The notes under the pieces are model-generated. The model worked only from the letters and a program-made list of their open reading frames with translations, did not search any database and was not told where the DNA came from. Shown here one piece after another: positions 40,101 through 53,090 of a stretch of 64,000 nt of DNA. The stretch comes from Apostichopus japonicus (Eukaryota; Echinodermata; Holothuroidea; Aspidochirotida; Stichopodidae). Made by a program: the position numbers and the translations under genes. Every line of letters begins with the position of its first letter. The first letter of the stretch is position 1. The stretch spans positions 24,135,001 to 24,199,000 of the forward strand of contig NC_092580.1 in assembly GCF_037975245.1 (NCBI RefSeq). The letters run 5' to 3'.

Positions 40101-43100
40101 TATATTTTGTATATTCTTGTTTGTCACAGAATTACAGTTCCGCAGTCGATGAAGCTTGGTATTGATGTAAACAGACACAAAGAGATCATTGTGAAAGCTA
40201 TCTCAGCTCTGCTCTTGTTGCTACTGAAACATTTCAAACTCAACCATGTTTATCAGGTAAAGTGCTAAGAGAAAGACAAGAATCTATAATTATTAATTGC
40301 ATAGGAATAGAAAAAAACCATGATACTTCCACTATAGACTTAATAAGTTAAAGTATCTTTAAATGCTCTATGAAAAAAAGAAAACAACACTTGAATCATA
40401 CCGCGAAAGTGTCCATTAGCTATAGGTTGCATCCCAAAACCCACCGTTTGTACTGAACGTTTTTTCTGAAGGTTTTTTCAGTTGGTTGGTTGAGTGATCA
40501 GTCCCATCTTTTCGCACCTTTGTTGAGCTGCCTATCCATCTATTATGCAACTCATCACACAGCTAGTAGCCATATCAGTTTTAGTGCAGTGCATGTATTC
40601 TTCTGCATGCTATACGGTCACAATAATAATGTAACAATAAAGTTGATAATGCGAATGTTTTATAGATTTGCATGGTGTAAATCTATCAAACTTCCGCATT
40701 AGTAAAAAAATATGTTTGGGAAGAAGAAAAAATCCTGAACTTCTAGTACCTAGAACCTAGAGTATCTAGAACCTCCACAAACTCATCTCTGCAAAATATG
40801 TGTAACTAAAACCTGCAGCAGATTAATAGCTATAATCGAGATGGCTATATGCGCTGCACATGTTGTTTGTGTAATTCTACGGTAGTATCAAACAATAGCA
40901 ATCTCTTACAAGCTGTTCTGGCAAAAATGATGGGCAGTTCAAGGCAGACATGGCAAGGTGTGAACAAATCAACTCTTCCAAACTCACCGATCCCAGAGAT
41001 AAAGTTTCAGTAAGTTGAGGTCAAGAGAGCTGAAAAATGCAACCTATGGTTGATGGGCTAACTCTCGTCATATTTAATGAAACCTTTGTAAGGAGTTGAG
41101 TTGAGAATTCTTTGGTATAGGGCACACCCTGATTGATTTTATTGAAATGCATTTGGTAACTAAAGAATCTTAACAATCTTTATACTACATTTTTTTTTTG
41201 TCAGTTTGAGTTCATGAGCCAGCATCTAGTGTTTGCCAACTGTATCCCATTGGTGTTGAAGTTCTTCAATCAAAACATCCAGAGTCACATAGCAACAAAG
41301 AACAGGTAAATCATGTAAAAGTAGTAGAATTTTTCAGTGAATCAGGCCTGACCCAAGGGGGGAAGGGGGCATGGGGGTATAGCCTCAAGGCCTGTGGTCA
41401 TATTACTTGGCCCAGGAACAAAAGAGGATGAAGAATACTGTATTCTCAGTTTATACTTAAGGAAACTTGATGTGATGTAATTGACCTCATAATTGGCCCT
41501 GCATCGACCAGATCACAGTCAATGAAGAGGTACTACATCATGATTAGAAGAGATCTTTTTACTCTAGAAATTTGTTGCTTTGTATCAGAGTATGGTCATT
41601 TGTTGAACATGTTTTACTTCCTTAGGGATGACAGCTTAAAAGTGTCAGGATTGTAAAACTATTCTATTTTGGTTCTGGTTGGATTTAATGGTGCAAATTT
41701 TTGGTGTACTGCATCTTACCTCATGTGTATCTAATTTATCACTTGCTAATATAAAGATCTTTCATCAGAAGGATACTTAAGTGATATCCATTAAATCCTT
41801 GAAAGAATGTCTTATAAAAGTCACTGATGTGTTATTTTTATTTTATTGTTTCTACCAAATTGGATGACACACCAAATATCAATATATTATATATTTGCAA
41901 TATAACTTGATTGGGTGGTGATATGTTACACAGTTCAATTTGTTTGCCTTTTTGTTTTGTTTGGTTCAAAAAGTTCTTGCATGATTCCATTATTTCTGTA
42001 AAATCACTCAGTAAATGTTTAGATGGGTAACCATGGGTAACCGTGTGCCAATAACTCTTACAGGAAAATTATGCACTTAGGGGGTAAAGCATGTCAGTGG
42101 TTGTTAATTGTAACCCTATACCTACCAAGGATTACATGTAGATAACTGTGGCCATCGTGTTGATGTGCTTTCATTTGATTGAAAATTGTGTATTCTCCTT
42201 TATTCATCTTTATTTCTCTGACTTTTCTATATATTATTTTCGTCAGCATTCATCTCATTGACTTTCCCTTCTGCGTCATTGGTGATCAACCAGAATTAAC
42301 AGCAGATAGCTTGGTATGTACTGTTAACGCACATTTATGCTTAATAATTTACTTTATAATCAAGAGTTAATTTTCCAAACTGAACATAAAAAAAAGTGAC
42401 TGCTAAAGTTGCTACTTCTACATGATGTCAATCCAGGATGTCATTTAATGTAAAAAGAGTAAAAATGTAAAAAGTATAGGATAGTTGGACCACATTGAAA
42501 TATCCCCTGTGTGATTTGCCTACCAGGTAAGGAATCATTCTCATGGTCTGGTAAACAGATGATGGGAACATATAGTGAGTTATCAAATTACATAGATAAG
42601 TTTCTGAGAATATTTGTTTTTACATTAATTTCCCAGGAGGCTGGTGATAGTGAAGTTTTTTGTTGGCGAAATGTCTTCGCTTGCATAAACCTTCTGCGTA
42701 TCCTGAACAAGTTAACAAAGTGGAAGCACTCAAGAACAATGGTGAGTATGATAAAACCGAAGCAGTTTATATGTGATTGTTTTGTGTACCAACCAATTAG
42801 GTCAGCAACAGTAACATACTTACCTAACCATCAGTGTTTAAGTATTATATACTTACATTGGGCCTATACAAGGCTAGGTCTACAATAGTTAATAAAATAT
42901 GGTGTGATTTATTTAGATGTGTCCATAGTAACTAAGCTAGGTCTAGATTTTCAGGTACATGGACATACTTTTTATTTTTACTACCAAATGGTAATCATGT
43001 TTTTTTCTCTTTTTTTATGGCTTCCTTATGTTATAATTTCAGCAGGTTTCCTACTCTGGCAGCTTTGGTGAAATCTTCTAAGCTATTTGTTAATTAGTCT

Positions 43101-44503
43101 AGTCGTTATAATATGGTGGTTGTTACCCAATAATGGCAGATATTGACATTGTGCAGTTCAAGCTGTGGGGTTTATGGCCAAACAGGTGGACAGGATGTCA
43201 CTCAGTTTCATAACTAGGAGCTTGCTTCCTCAGAGGATGATGAATTAGATGTGTGTTGTTTTGTTATAGGACACTGGAGAGAGTGCACCCTTGCCTTGCA
43301 TCCACCCTTAATTTGTGTCATGGGTATCGGTACAGAGCCTTTGTGTTCATGGATACCAGTTTCACCATGCTGTCGTATTCTAATGAAATATTCAGCATCA
43401 AATGGGGGAGATGTAGGTTTAAGTCATCCTGGAACTAACATTGCTGTATGCTTCCATCCTCAATTGTTGCATGGTAAAGTCAAGAGGGAGATCAAGATCA
43501 TGTAACTGATCCGGCCCATTGCAGCCGTTATGATCACTGTTTGTACATGATAGATAAATATAACCACCACATTTCTTTCTTCTTTCATTTCTCAGATGCT
43601 GGTGGTATTTAAATCAGCTCCCATTCTCAAGAGAGCCTTGAAGGTCAAACAGCCGTTGATGCAGTTGTACGTCCTCAAACTTCTAAAAGTTCAAACGAAG
43701 TACCTTGGAAGACAGTGGAGGAAGAGTAACATGAAAACAATGTCTGCAATCTACTCCAAAGTACGACACAGACTCAACGATGATTGGGTCTTCGGAAATG
43801 GTAATTTTTGAGATTTTTTGCGGCTGCTCATGGAAGTTATTTTGGCTTTTAAGGTAGCTTCTTGACACACAGTGCAATAAAACTTAATGGTTTGTTGCAT
43901 GAATGGTAAATCATGCTTTTCAAGCCACAAGTAAGGATGGTACTTTGCAAGTTACAAGAATCATCAGTTTGCTTATGCCTTACAATATTCTTCTAACAGC
44001 TATATATATTCGACAAATTTGAATATAAGGATTGGACAATACATTTGTTGACTAGTTCATTCATAACGGTACACTAGTTATGAGCATTCGTTTCTTGGAA
44101 AGGGTAAAATATATCTGTTGCATAAATGTCACACATAGGTAGCTACAAATGATGTTGTGTAAAAATCTCGTAGATTTCACTATAATACACTCAAAAGGTT
44201 CAGGAAATGAAAGTTATGATTTTCCCTTTTTCAGACATGGATGCAAGGCCATGGGACTTCCAAGCAGAGGAGTGTGCCCTCAGAGCTTGCGTGGACCGTT
44301 TCAACTCCAGGCGTTACGAACAGAGTAGTCCCGGCAAAGACCCTGAACTGGAGGCTGTTGATAATAATTTACAAAGTGTACTGGGTCATTGCCTAGAACT
44401 TAGCGAGGAATTCAAGAGGTTCTACGAAGTTTGGTTGGACAGAGAAGTGTTTTCAACCCAGATTGATTGGGATCTTCTGCTAAAAGACAATATTATAGTT
44501 TAA
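28184..44503 (+). CDS. STRIP1/2: Striatin-interacting protein (STRIP1/2, FAM40 family), complete
   Basis: Twenty-one exons: 28184-28291, 28953-29022, 29453-29527, 30222-30353, 31266-31386, 31835-31903, 32461-32567, 33285-33412, 34691-34873, 35708-35880, 36302-36367, 36928-36991, 37539-37610, 38608-38682, 39784-39881, 40130-40256, 41205-41305, 42247-42313, 42637-42741, 43596-43800 and 44235-44503. All join in frame to 804 residues (human STRIP1 has 837). The N-terminal N1221-type domain shows [10 protein letters not shown] and [13 protein letters not shown]. After an Asp/Glu-rich linker (about residues 340-370), the DUF3402-type C-terminal domain has [51 protein letters not shown] and [17 protein letters not shown] is a core scaffold of STRIPAK, which couples PP2A to germinal-centre kinases such as MST and acts in Hippo signalling, cell shape and trafficking. 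ATG 28184 is chosen because the overlapping ATG at 28188 stops after about 11 codons. Intron 8 has a hAT insert and intron 13 starts with a minisatellite. Confidence 0.95.
33834..34343. mobile_element. hAT-like non-autonomous element in STRIP intron 8
   Basis: Identical 8-bp flanks ATCTAGTG lie at 33826-33833 and 34344-34351. The left end CAGGGGTTCCCTAACTGGGG and the inverted right end CAGGGTTTATCTAACTTTAT share CAGGG and CTAACT at matching positions, the common CAGGGGTTC-type hAT terminus. Internal GGGGTGC and GGGGTTCATG blocks near both ends are also characteristic. The 510-bp element has no transposase ORF and the ends have drifted, so it is probably old. Confidence 0.78.
36030..36103. repeat. 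(CTC)n microsatellite in STRIP intron 10
   Basis: A near-perfect run of CTC/TCC triplets with one CTG interruption covers about 70 bases after the exon ending at 35880. It is an all-pyrimidine tract on the coding strand. Confidence 0.9.
37611..38190 (+). repeat. ~30-bp minisatellite starting at the STRIP exon-13 splice donor
   Basis: Exon 13 ends at 37610 and its donor is the first base of the array. The unit GTGAGTGAATACACCTGTAA then CCAGTTAGGT is repeated about 19 times. Starts at 37611, 37639, 37669, 37699, 37729, 37759 and 37789 show the 28-30 bp period. Most copies keep GTGAGT; one reads GTGATGG near 37966. The array ends near 38190 in a shortened copy. The STRIP frame closes soon after the donor (TGA in the second unit), so the array is intronic. 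Open frames across it on both strands come from the repeat. Confidence 0.93.
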
Positions 44504-46800
44504 GGGAAAGCCCTGAATCATTGCGACTTACGTATAAGGAGGTGAGACTGGAAGACTTAAGAGACAAGCAATGGAAGAGGTGTCCTTTAATGTCATCTAT
44601 GGATTTGTTAGCAGTTTATTCCTGCAACTGAAGGTCCCAGTCGTGAAGTGAATAGAAGAGGAAAACACTCGAAAATTGGAGCATTTCAAGGATTGTTGAA
44701 GAAGAAAAAGGGGTGTTACTCGTTGACCCACGTACCATGGTTGGCAGCACGGACTCAAATAACCTTTCTTCCAGTCATTGCTTGGATGAGCTTTGACCTG
44801 AATTCACAAAACTTTGTCTATTTTCTTCCTCATCTATTTCCGAGTATGAATGAGTTTGCTTTCGTAAGAAATGAGAGGGAGGTTATTGACTGAACAAAAG
44901 AATGGGCTGAATATTAAACTTGATTTGGTTAATCGTTGATGCATCAATATGGATGGTAGGGACCAACCTCTCTGATTGCTTACATAATCTATGGATATCT
45001 CTGCTATATGTATTTTGGCTAATAGGATTATATTTATATGTAATAAAAATAATCATTTGTGTCTTCAGCATTAGTTGACATGAGGTTCTTCAGTTTCTCA
45101 GTGTGAGATCAATGTATCTCTTAAAGAGTGTGAATTGAGAGAAGGAATCATAGAAGATTGTAATGGATCAAATTTACATCATGAAGTTAAAAAGAAATGG
45201 TGTGATGTTTCTCGGTTTACATAACAGCTCTCCTATCAACTAGATATATGTGTAGACACAGAAGGCACAATTTGTGCTTTCATAGTTATTTGTTCTTGAT
45301 TGAAATTCTGTGTATCAGATGATTTCTGAAAACGAAACATTGTTTGCTCTCAAATGATAATGTGCTTCCCTTCAAGGTCATAACAAAGTATTACCCTTAG
45401 CTTGCTCATTAGAGCTGAAACCTTTCTAAAAGCATACTGTCTCTAAGATTCTACCCTTCTAAGTTTGTCTCAGACTTTGATGAGTGCTAAGAGGGAAACT
45501 CTCTTAACAAGAAAAACTATTTTATGGCTGTAAAGAGATGTTCAATGATGAAGTTTGACATAAGTGACAATTATTTGACTTGTTAGCATACCTAGTGGGT
45601 ATATACCAGTGACCTTTCAACTGCATTAGTTACGGGTCACCTTAAACAAGTTTAAATATAACATTGACTTGATGCTCACTACCAATGTTCTTCCACAGAA
45701 TGTACCACAGTTCTTAATAATTGGTTTTCATCAGAGTGTATTGTCTGCCAGTTGTGTGCTCATATGTAATGTATGATGTGTCCAGATTCTGTGGGAGACT
45801 ATTCTTCATTGTGTGCATATTAATGGACAGATACTTTTCTTCATAGATAAGTTTGGATTTGACTCTCAAAATTGAGGCTTTTTTTTCCCTGCCTAAATTC
45901 AACTCATCCTTAAAAGTTTGTGGTTGTGTGTTGTTCTCAACTATTAAAGAACATGCAAAAAGTGTCAAAATGTTTTCTAAAAACATTTAGTTTACCCTGA
46001 GATTGGCCATGAAAGAGCAAAAGTAAATTTTGGATGATGGCCTTCATATAAAGTAACCATTTTGGTCTTTGAATATCTGTTGACGCTATCTGCTGTTCAC
46101 CCTAACTTATTCATGACAATAATAATTTTGATCCCAGTGGTTGTACCTTTTTGTTGCAATAAATAGACAGATGTTGTTCCTTTTCATAGGATGGGTAACT
46201 ATACTGGACTAACCCCAACCTCTATTCCATCCTGGTAATGGCATAAAGCCCTCATGTTTGTATTTCTTCCTGTCTTTGTAGAGAATGAATTAAATATGTA
46301 TGTTGTGTATTGAGTATGATGTCACTGTAAATAAATCATCACTCTTATTTATAAATGTTTGATCACTTGTTATTATTTATCTCAGGAAGTTAAAGCTCTG
46401 GCGAACCTCCAGAGCGTAACCAACAATCACCTTGTGAGGTGTACAGTCTGCCAAGAACAAAATGATGTGATAAACTTCTATGGGAATTGTTTTTATTGGC
46501 AAGCTATAATACTGTGCATGGTTTCAAGTAGTTGTAAAAAGAAATTGCAAGTTGATTTAAGTCAGGTATAAAAAGTCATTATTTTATTGCAGAAGATAAA
46601 ATAAATACAGATATGAAATTTGAAGGCGTATAATTTTAACCTATTCTTGTGCTGCAATAATGTTGGGCATTGCAGAGAATTTGGCTTAAATTATTTTCCA
46701 AGTCAGAGGAAATAAAAATCCAAATTGTTGGTACTTTGTTGTTAAAAAGCAAATTTACCAACACTGCAGTCATGATAACGTGCATTTTGCAAGCGCTTGT
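44504..46800 (+). other. STRIP 3' UTR and downstream DNA
   Basis: No coding exon follows the TAA. Candidate poly(A) signals AATAAA occur at about 45042, 46158 and 46331, the last after a TGTA-rich stretch. A long 3' UTR of up to about 1.85 kb is possible but cannot be proved here. Confidence 0.45.
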
Positions 46801-48167
46801 GACGTGCCTTATTACTGAAACCTAACGCCGATAAACCTCATAGTATCTCCGTGAGCCCTCGCATACATTGGTTACGACCTTTGACCGACCTTGATGGTAA
46901 ATAGCAACCGACCAGCGCTGCAGCGAGAGGCTTTGCCACCGCTACCGTACATAAACTGTACCAACAATATTCCCATTGTAACATGTATGTTGTGAATGTA
47001 GTTCGTTAAGTTTTTAATTAACTTGTAGGTCTTCGAAAAGAACTGCTTTATCCTTTGTCGAAATGGTCATCGTATAAAAATTGTCTGAAGTCAAGCCGAG
47101 AAGTCGCGTTCCAGCAGCAGTGTTTGAAATTTAACTTTTTTTTGCGTTAACTAACGCTACGACTTCGCTACAATAAAACCTGTCCTGAAAGCCGTTCGAC
47201 TTTCCTGTACGAATGTCTTCAGCCTCCGGCCCAGTTACACTACATCAATGTTGGAAATGGATCAATCGTAAGTTGGCCCTAATACTGTAACTGTGTAAGA
47301 CTTCAGTAGTACCTTGAGTAGGCTAACATTAGGTGTGAAAATTGGATGATATTGAATCAAACAACATACCTTGTTTTGTTGGATAAAATATTTGGGAAAC
47401 AAACCCACAAATTGATATAGCCTATTAAAGTGGGAATTCAGCCATGTATTGTGCAAATTCTCAGCAAATTTACGGTCGGTGTGAGAGGAGGTGGGGTGGG
47501 GACGATACCCAACAAGATTGATTTTTCCAGAGGTGATATTTCTATAGATTATAGCAATGAGTACTGCTCCCAACTATTACAGTACCTTAGTCTGCATGTC
47601 ATGCATATAACAGGTCAACAAAATTTGAAAATCTGCATATGTCAAGATTTTTTATGTTAGATTACACATGTATTCATTTCAGCAAGTGATTCATCTTTGC
47701 CCATCTACTGGATGAAAATGGTCCAGTCATTCCCCTTGCTCCCTGTCAAATAGACACAATCAATGGGAAAAAAACCTAACTAAAAGGTGATTTGTATTTA
47801 CTAAAATTTCTGCATGCTTTAGTTGCTAAATGATGTTACATTTTTTCAAGGTTTAATTACTTTCATGGAGGTTCTAACCATGAGACTTGGCATTCCCAGA
47901 CCGTGATCGGGGTGCACTTGAAAAATGAAATATTACCAATATTTACTGTGCGATAAAATGCTTTGATGCTCCCAGTAAGATACTTGGACAGTTTTAATCT
48001 TTTATACAACATTTGGATCTCCATTACAGAACCTTCAAATTTATGGCAAAGTTTTATTTCTACTTTTACAGATGAAATCTAAAGGACAGTGGCCTGAACA
48101 ATTTGGAGGCAGCAATTTAAGATTGTCAAGCTGGCTGCAAAACTCTTATTGCAACTCAGAAAAATAA
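46800..48167 (+). promoter_or_regulatory. SMKR1 promoter and 5' UTR exons (predicted)
   Basis: Between about 46790 and 47260 CpG dinucleotides are denser than in the flanks, as expected of a promoter. A likely first noncoding exon ends at 47266 before GTAAGTTGG (donor 47267). A second noncoding exon starts after TTTTACAG at 48071 and runs into the start codon at 48168. The ATG near 47213 opens a reading frame that stops soon after this splice (it would be an upstream ORF), so it is not the protein start. Confidence 0.45.
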
Positions 48168-49029
48168 ATGGTAAGTTTCATAATACTGTTTTTCTTCATG
48201 TTATTGACTTGGATGTTGGCTTTAGAACTTGGAAAATATGCCATCACCCACTCAACCTCTAGTCTTTTATTCTCTCATATACACAACATACATATTATAA
48301 CTTATGTCCACATGAAATCACATGTAGAGCTCTAAGAAAAGAGAAGAAAAGAAAGAAAACGAATAGACTACCACCCAACTTCTGTATTTTATCATAATTT
48401 TTTAAAGCAAAACCTTTTTCAATTTTTTTTATACCTTTTACTAAGTTTGAGAAGCAAATTCAGGTGAAAAATTGTAAACATATGTTTGTTTGGAAATGAA
48501 CTGTTTTATTAATTTGTGTCTTACTGTTATCAAATCCTGTATTCAAGGTTTTGCTAATCCACAACATGGATTTGTTGAACCCTCAACATAAGTTTCAAAT
48601 TTTGTATTAGATTATTCATTGTGGAATAAATTAGTAAAATTTTACTAATTGTACGATTGGCTTAACATTCGGTTGAAAAGTGCTATTAATCTATCTAAGT
48701 TTTCAAATATTGCCATTTTATATCCTAACTTTTATGGTGGTTTTTCTTGTGTATTCCAGGGTGGAAAGAAAGGATTTTCAAAAAGTGCCAAAGCACTACC
48801 GAGAGGCAGGAGTAAAAGTCCAGGAGGGAAAAAAGGTAAAAGGAAAACAAAGTCAGTATCTCCAGCTCCCAAGAAACCAGTAGATTTACTTAGCCCTGCT
48901 GCTATGACTAATGCTTACTACATTGCCCATGGAGCTCAGGAATTCCTTGAAGTCAGAGGATTTGGATGGCCAGATGCCTCAAAAAAGAAGAAGAAGGGTA
49001 AAGGGAAGGGTAAGAAGAAGAAGAAATGA
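48168..49029 (+). CDS. SMKR1: Small lysine-rich protein 1 (SMKR1), complete
   Basis: The coding sequence is ATG at 48168-48170, directly followed by donor GTAAGT, then exon 48760-49029 (acceptor TATTCCAG, stop TGA 49027-49029): 90 residues. The core [20 protein letters not shown] followed by [13 protein letters not shown] matches the single conserved block of vertebrate SMKR1 (LSPAAM, YYIAH, RGF-WP). Basic tails lie on both sides: an N-terminal GGKKGF and [15 protein letters not shown] region and a C-terminal run of Lys and Gly. No signal peptide or membrane segment is seen. The function of the family is unknown; the Lys-rich ends could act as nuclear or RNA/DNA-binding tails, which is inference. 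The human protein is shorter (about 65 aa), mainly because the N-terminal basic part is longer here. The gene lies between STRIP and NRF1 on the same strand, as in human, which supports orthology. Confidence 0.85.
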
Positions 49030-52028
49030 ACTCTGGACAGAAAAAAACAACAACAATTGTTTCAGTACTCAGTGTGACCATACTGTATCTTTGTCTTGTT
49101 TTCGTACGGAAAGGAAACATGTCATATGTAACCACAAGTAGCTGTTGTACTAGTAATTTCTTTTACCATATCCATGGACAAGTGAAAAACATTTTGTGCT
49201 GGCAAACCTGAGATTTAACAATTTGTCCATTTCTTAAGAACATTTGAACAGCTGAGGGGTTACCAAATGTTTGTGATCTTTCATATGACAATGTCTCTGT
49301 GTAATGGTAACATAAAAGTCATCAGCATTGGCTCAAATATATTAGACAATCAAATGGTGAGCACTTGTGCTCTAACTTCAACAAACATTTTACTACCACA
49401 CTGCAAATATGTTTCCAACCTGAAATATTTAATTTGTCTAATATAACACTCATTAATGCCTTCAAGTCATTTGGAGATGCAGATCCACCAGGAAAGTACT
49501 TTTCCAAACAAAACAAAAATGTTTTAGCAAGCTAAAATTTGGACCAAACTCTGCAAGAAGATCAGGTAACTACAGGGTTTATTTGCTTGTTACTTTCAAT
49601 GCAAAATTAAAGGTTGGGATAGTGTACGGTATTTCACTTATTGTGCAACAGTTCACATTGACTGCATACTGTGAACAATCATAATGTACAGGTAAATCTC
49701 TCCATGTGTGCTATTGTAATATCATTACTTACAGGGTAAATGCAAAAGGAACATTAATTTTATTTGTTGTTCCCGGTGTGTGAGATATTTTTTTTTTTAT
49801 TGAAACAAATTGAAGGCAAATTCTATGCAAAGTTTGAAGCAATAACCTACTGTAAACTTGTTTCTTAAGTCTTCCTGCATAGACAGAATCCACTCCCTTC
49901 CACATTTTATACCTTAGAATACTTGTGCATTCAGTGTAGAGTTTTGTTAATTGATCTCAAATGTGTTGAATCAATTTTGAAATAACTATAGTGTTTTAGA
50001 ATTCTAGGGAATGCCTTTTTAGTCTACCATAAGAGAGTTTTCACTTTTTTCAACACTGGACGGACAACATCCCCCAGTATGATTGTTAATTTTGATATTT
50101 AATTTTGGAAGGTTAAGCTAAGTCAAATGTTTATCCAATTTGATTTGGTTGCTGGTTTAGTGACATTTACTCAGCAGTGATGTACAATCATTAATAATGT
50201 TGGGCAAAGTTCAATGTACTAAAAGCGCTTTCTGGAAACCCAGCAAATTGTCAAACTAAGTAATCTTCTCTCAGTGAGATAAAAGTATTAAAATTTGTTC
50301 ATAAATTGAACTTTAAAGGATTTGTCTTTCTCTACAAGCCTGAAAACAAGCAAGTACCAGTGGCGGAATGCCCTCAATCAATTGCCTAACTATGCCCTGA
50401 GGAAATATACCAGGAACTGATTTGGTGCTGAGTACTGGCCAGTCAATCAACCACTCTCCAACACAATTTTCTTATGAAAGCAAAAGAAAAAAAGGAGTAA
50501 ATCATACATGTTAACTTGTTGCTGCATTATATATAGTTTATATGTACATCAAAATAGGTAAACATGATGGATTACAGAAAAATGCTACTAAATGGCCTAT
50601 AGTTTATACACTCAAAGGCTTATCAGCAGAACCAGGAGCCACTCTTCACAGAGAGTGGCCCCCAGTCATTGAAACCTTAATTTTACTCTGACCACAGGAT
50701 TCTAGTGATCAATTCTTTTATAAAAAGTTGTTTCTCTATTATCTTCCAACCGGATGGTAACCACAATTTCATGTTCCATTTTAATAACATTTATGCAATT
50801 TTTCAAGTGTGCTGTGGTTGTTAGCAACTGTAGAGTGCAGATTTAATGATTGTCACAAAAGTCTTTGTAAGAAAATTCATTCCTAGTTCATATTGAACTT
50901 GTTGAAAAAATAGAGATGAAACTTCTGATTTGTTGAAAAAATAGAGATAACATTTCTGATTTTCTTAACATTATTTTTCTTTTGTAGAAATTTATTGGTT
51001 TATATTGAACCGCTTTTTTGCCCTTCTTTTTCTTGTGGTGCTGGACAATCTTTTGAAACTTGCATGGCCCTCATTAATGCCAGATGGAACCTTTCTCAAT
51101 TAAAATGGATAGTTTGAGGTACAAACTTTAACTTTTCATAAAGAATTACAGTTCTGTGTGCTGCATGTATAATTATACAACCTTTGAAGTGTGGTTGTAT
51201 TTTTAGTACATCCATGCTTCAATTTTAAAATGTGGTCTTCTCAGTATTCAGTTTGGAAGAATATAAATGATATAAATATGTACATTTTGATCTCAGCATT
51301 TTTTCTTCAGAGTTGTGAATCATTCATTGTGTAAGCATTCTCCAATTTCTTATCAATTTATTAAACAAATTTATTCTCATGCACATATAATTTCGAAGTC
51401 AACCTCCATGACTCTGGGGGGGGGGGGGAGAGGGAGGTGTCTTCCATTTAAAATTCAGGTAGAAACCCTGTCATTGTTGTACCAACATTGGCAACTACAG
51501 CTTCGAAGTAAGGATTTCTAACATAGTACTGAGAATGAAGTAATGCTCTCCCCCACCCTCCCTCTCCCCTCAACCACTTTCTCTCTTGGCACCACTTTAC
51601 TCTCAGTCACTCATCCAACTTCACAATACCTCTAGGAATGAGACATCTGCTGATCTTAAAGCCAAACTATTTCACAATGCCATGTGGACACAAGTAATCT
51701 TCAATGGACTCTGGTAAACCATTCATAGTACATTGTACAAGTATTTAAGTGTCAACTGCTTTTCTGGTAACTAAGCTTCTAAACTCTATGTATATTGGTT
51801 GCTATTCAAAGTAAATTTAGGGTAGACATTCATCGATTATCTTTTGTTAAATCTTTGTTCCTTTGTAAACATTGTAATTGACCAGCAAGTCAATGGGCAA
51901 CATGAAGTTAACCTTTGATTGTTCATGCAATTGTTCTTCTGCTTACATTTGGGATTAAATCCACTGAAATGAAACTGTCAGGCTGTAGCTATCTGAAATA
52001 TTACATTCTTCTCACAGGATGTTACACA
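49030..52028. other. SMKR1 3' UTR and intergenic DNA
   Basis: AT-rich sequence with no recognised exon. A possible poly(A) signal variant ATTAAA lies near 49604. A G tract occurs at 51417-51428. A lone CAGTGGCGGAATGCC near 50358 resembles a hAT end, but no partner end was found. Confidence 0.45.
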
Positions 52029-52155
52029 AAATAAAATAACACTGTTAGCAAACTGCTTACCACTAGAGAGCCTGTGTAAGAGAATGTGTAAAAGTAAGTT
52101 GGCCTGACGTTTCTATCCTAGCAGGATCTTCTTCAAAGGCTAAATGCACAGCTAA
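52029..52155 (+). mobile_element. Second copy of the SINE-like element seen at 5854-6000
   Basis: AATAAAATAACACTGTTAGC, AGAGAATG-GTAAAAGTAAGT and CCTAGCAGGATCTTC align in order with the first copy from its start through the foldback core. The right arm of the palindrome is missing; after CAAAGGCTAAATGCACAG the sequence is unrelated. No target duplication was identified. Confidence 0.6.
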
Positions 52156-52363
52156 TTAAGCCACTCCCATTAGTTTCTGCTTATGCAAACTGAAGATATG
52201 TAGCTGATGCCAGTGCTGCAAAGTCAAAATTTTATTTTGTTAAAATTTGTTTTATCTTGATTATAAGTTGTCTTCGTCACTAACAATTAGTGTTGATCAG
52301 CAAGTAAGAACAAAATGTATATATCTAACCTTGTGCATGCACTGACAATTATCAGATCCACAC

Positions 52364-53090
52364 TAGGGATGCACCGGATCCAAATTTTTGGATCCGGCCG
52401 GAACCGGATTTTGCCGTAGATGAAATCTTGCCGGATAAAATCCGGCCGGAACCGGATTTTTTCATTACACAAAAGAAAATCATTAATAAGAAGTAGAAGT
52501 ATGAAACAAGGAGCAAATCTTAGGTGAGGTATACGCATATTATAAAGAAGGTGGTTTTTGTGGAATTTAAAAAAATTCAGACGTATTTAACAATAAAAGA
52601 GATTGTTTCACACATAAATATTCAGAGAAAACATGAATGCCAACAATAATGGGAAAGTAAAGATTCATTGGAACAGTATTTTGACTGATAAGTATATGAA
52701 TGGTCTATTTTAACTGCACAATACTAAACTGATGAAGGCTGCAAGAAATGATTTCACTGCAAACTGTACTTGTTGTACATAGCTTCATATTATTACAGTA
52801 GTTGTATTACTTTGATTGATCTTTAGAAACAGTGGGTCAGACCATTGAGAAAATTAAATTGAACATGTTAAACCTAATTTTTTTCTTACTTTGAATGTTT
52901 TTATTAAATTTTTGGAAATAGTTTACATTGATTTAATTTAATACCAACACCTTTTTAAGGAATAATTCAGGCCAGATTTTGAAAAAGATCCGACCGGATA
53001 TTTTTCAAAATCCGGCCGGAACCGGAACCGGATAATTCCTCACTATCCGGCCGGATAGTCCGGCCGGACCGGATATCCGGTGCATCCCTA
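52364..53090. mobile_element. hAT-like non-autonomous element rich in CCGGCCGGA motifs
   Basis: The ends are TAGGGATGCACCGGAT and its inverted form ATCCGGTGCATCCCTA. The 8-bp flanks ATCCACAC at 52356-52363 and 53091-53098 are identical. The GGATGCACCG terminus is a widespread hAT signature. Inside each end, CCGGCCGGA and GGAACCGGAT motifs repeat several times (52395-52460 and 52990-53080) as subterminal repeats, a usual arrangement for transposase binding. The 727-bp element has an AT-rich interior and no transposase. Confidence 0.88.

Noticed and set aside
48649-48759. Upstream extension of the SMKR1 ORF
   Set aside because: The extension reads through a clear polypyrimidine tract and CAG acceptor, and its hydrophobic residues do not match the family.
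50358-50372. hAT-type end CAGTGGCGGAATGCC
   Set aside because: No matching opposite end or 8-bp duplication was found nearby.
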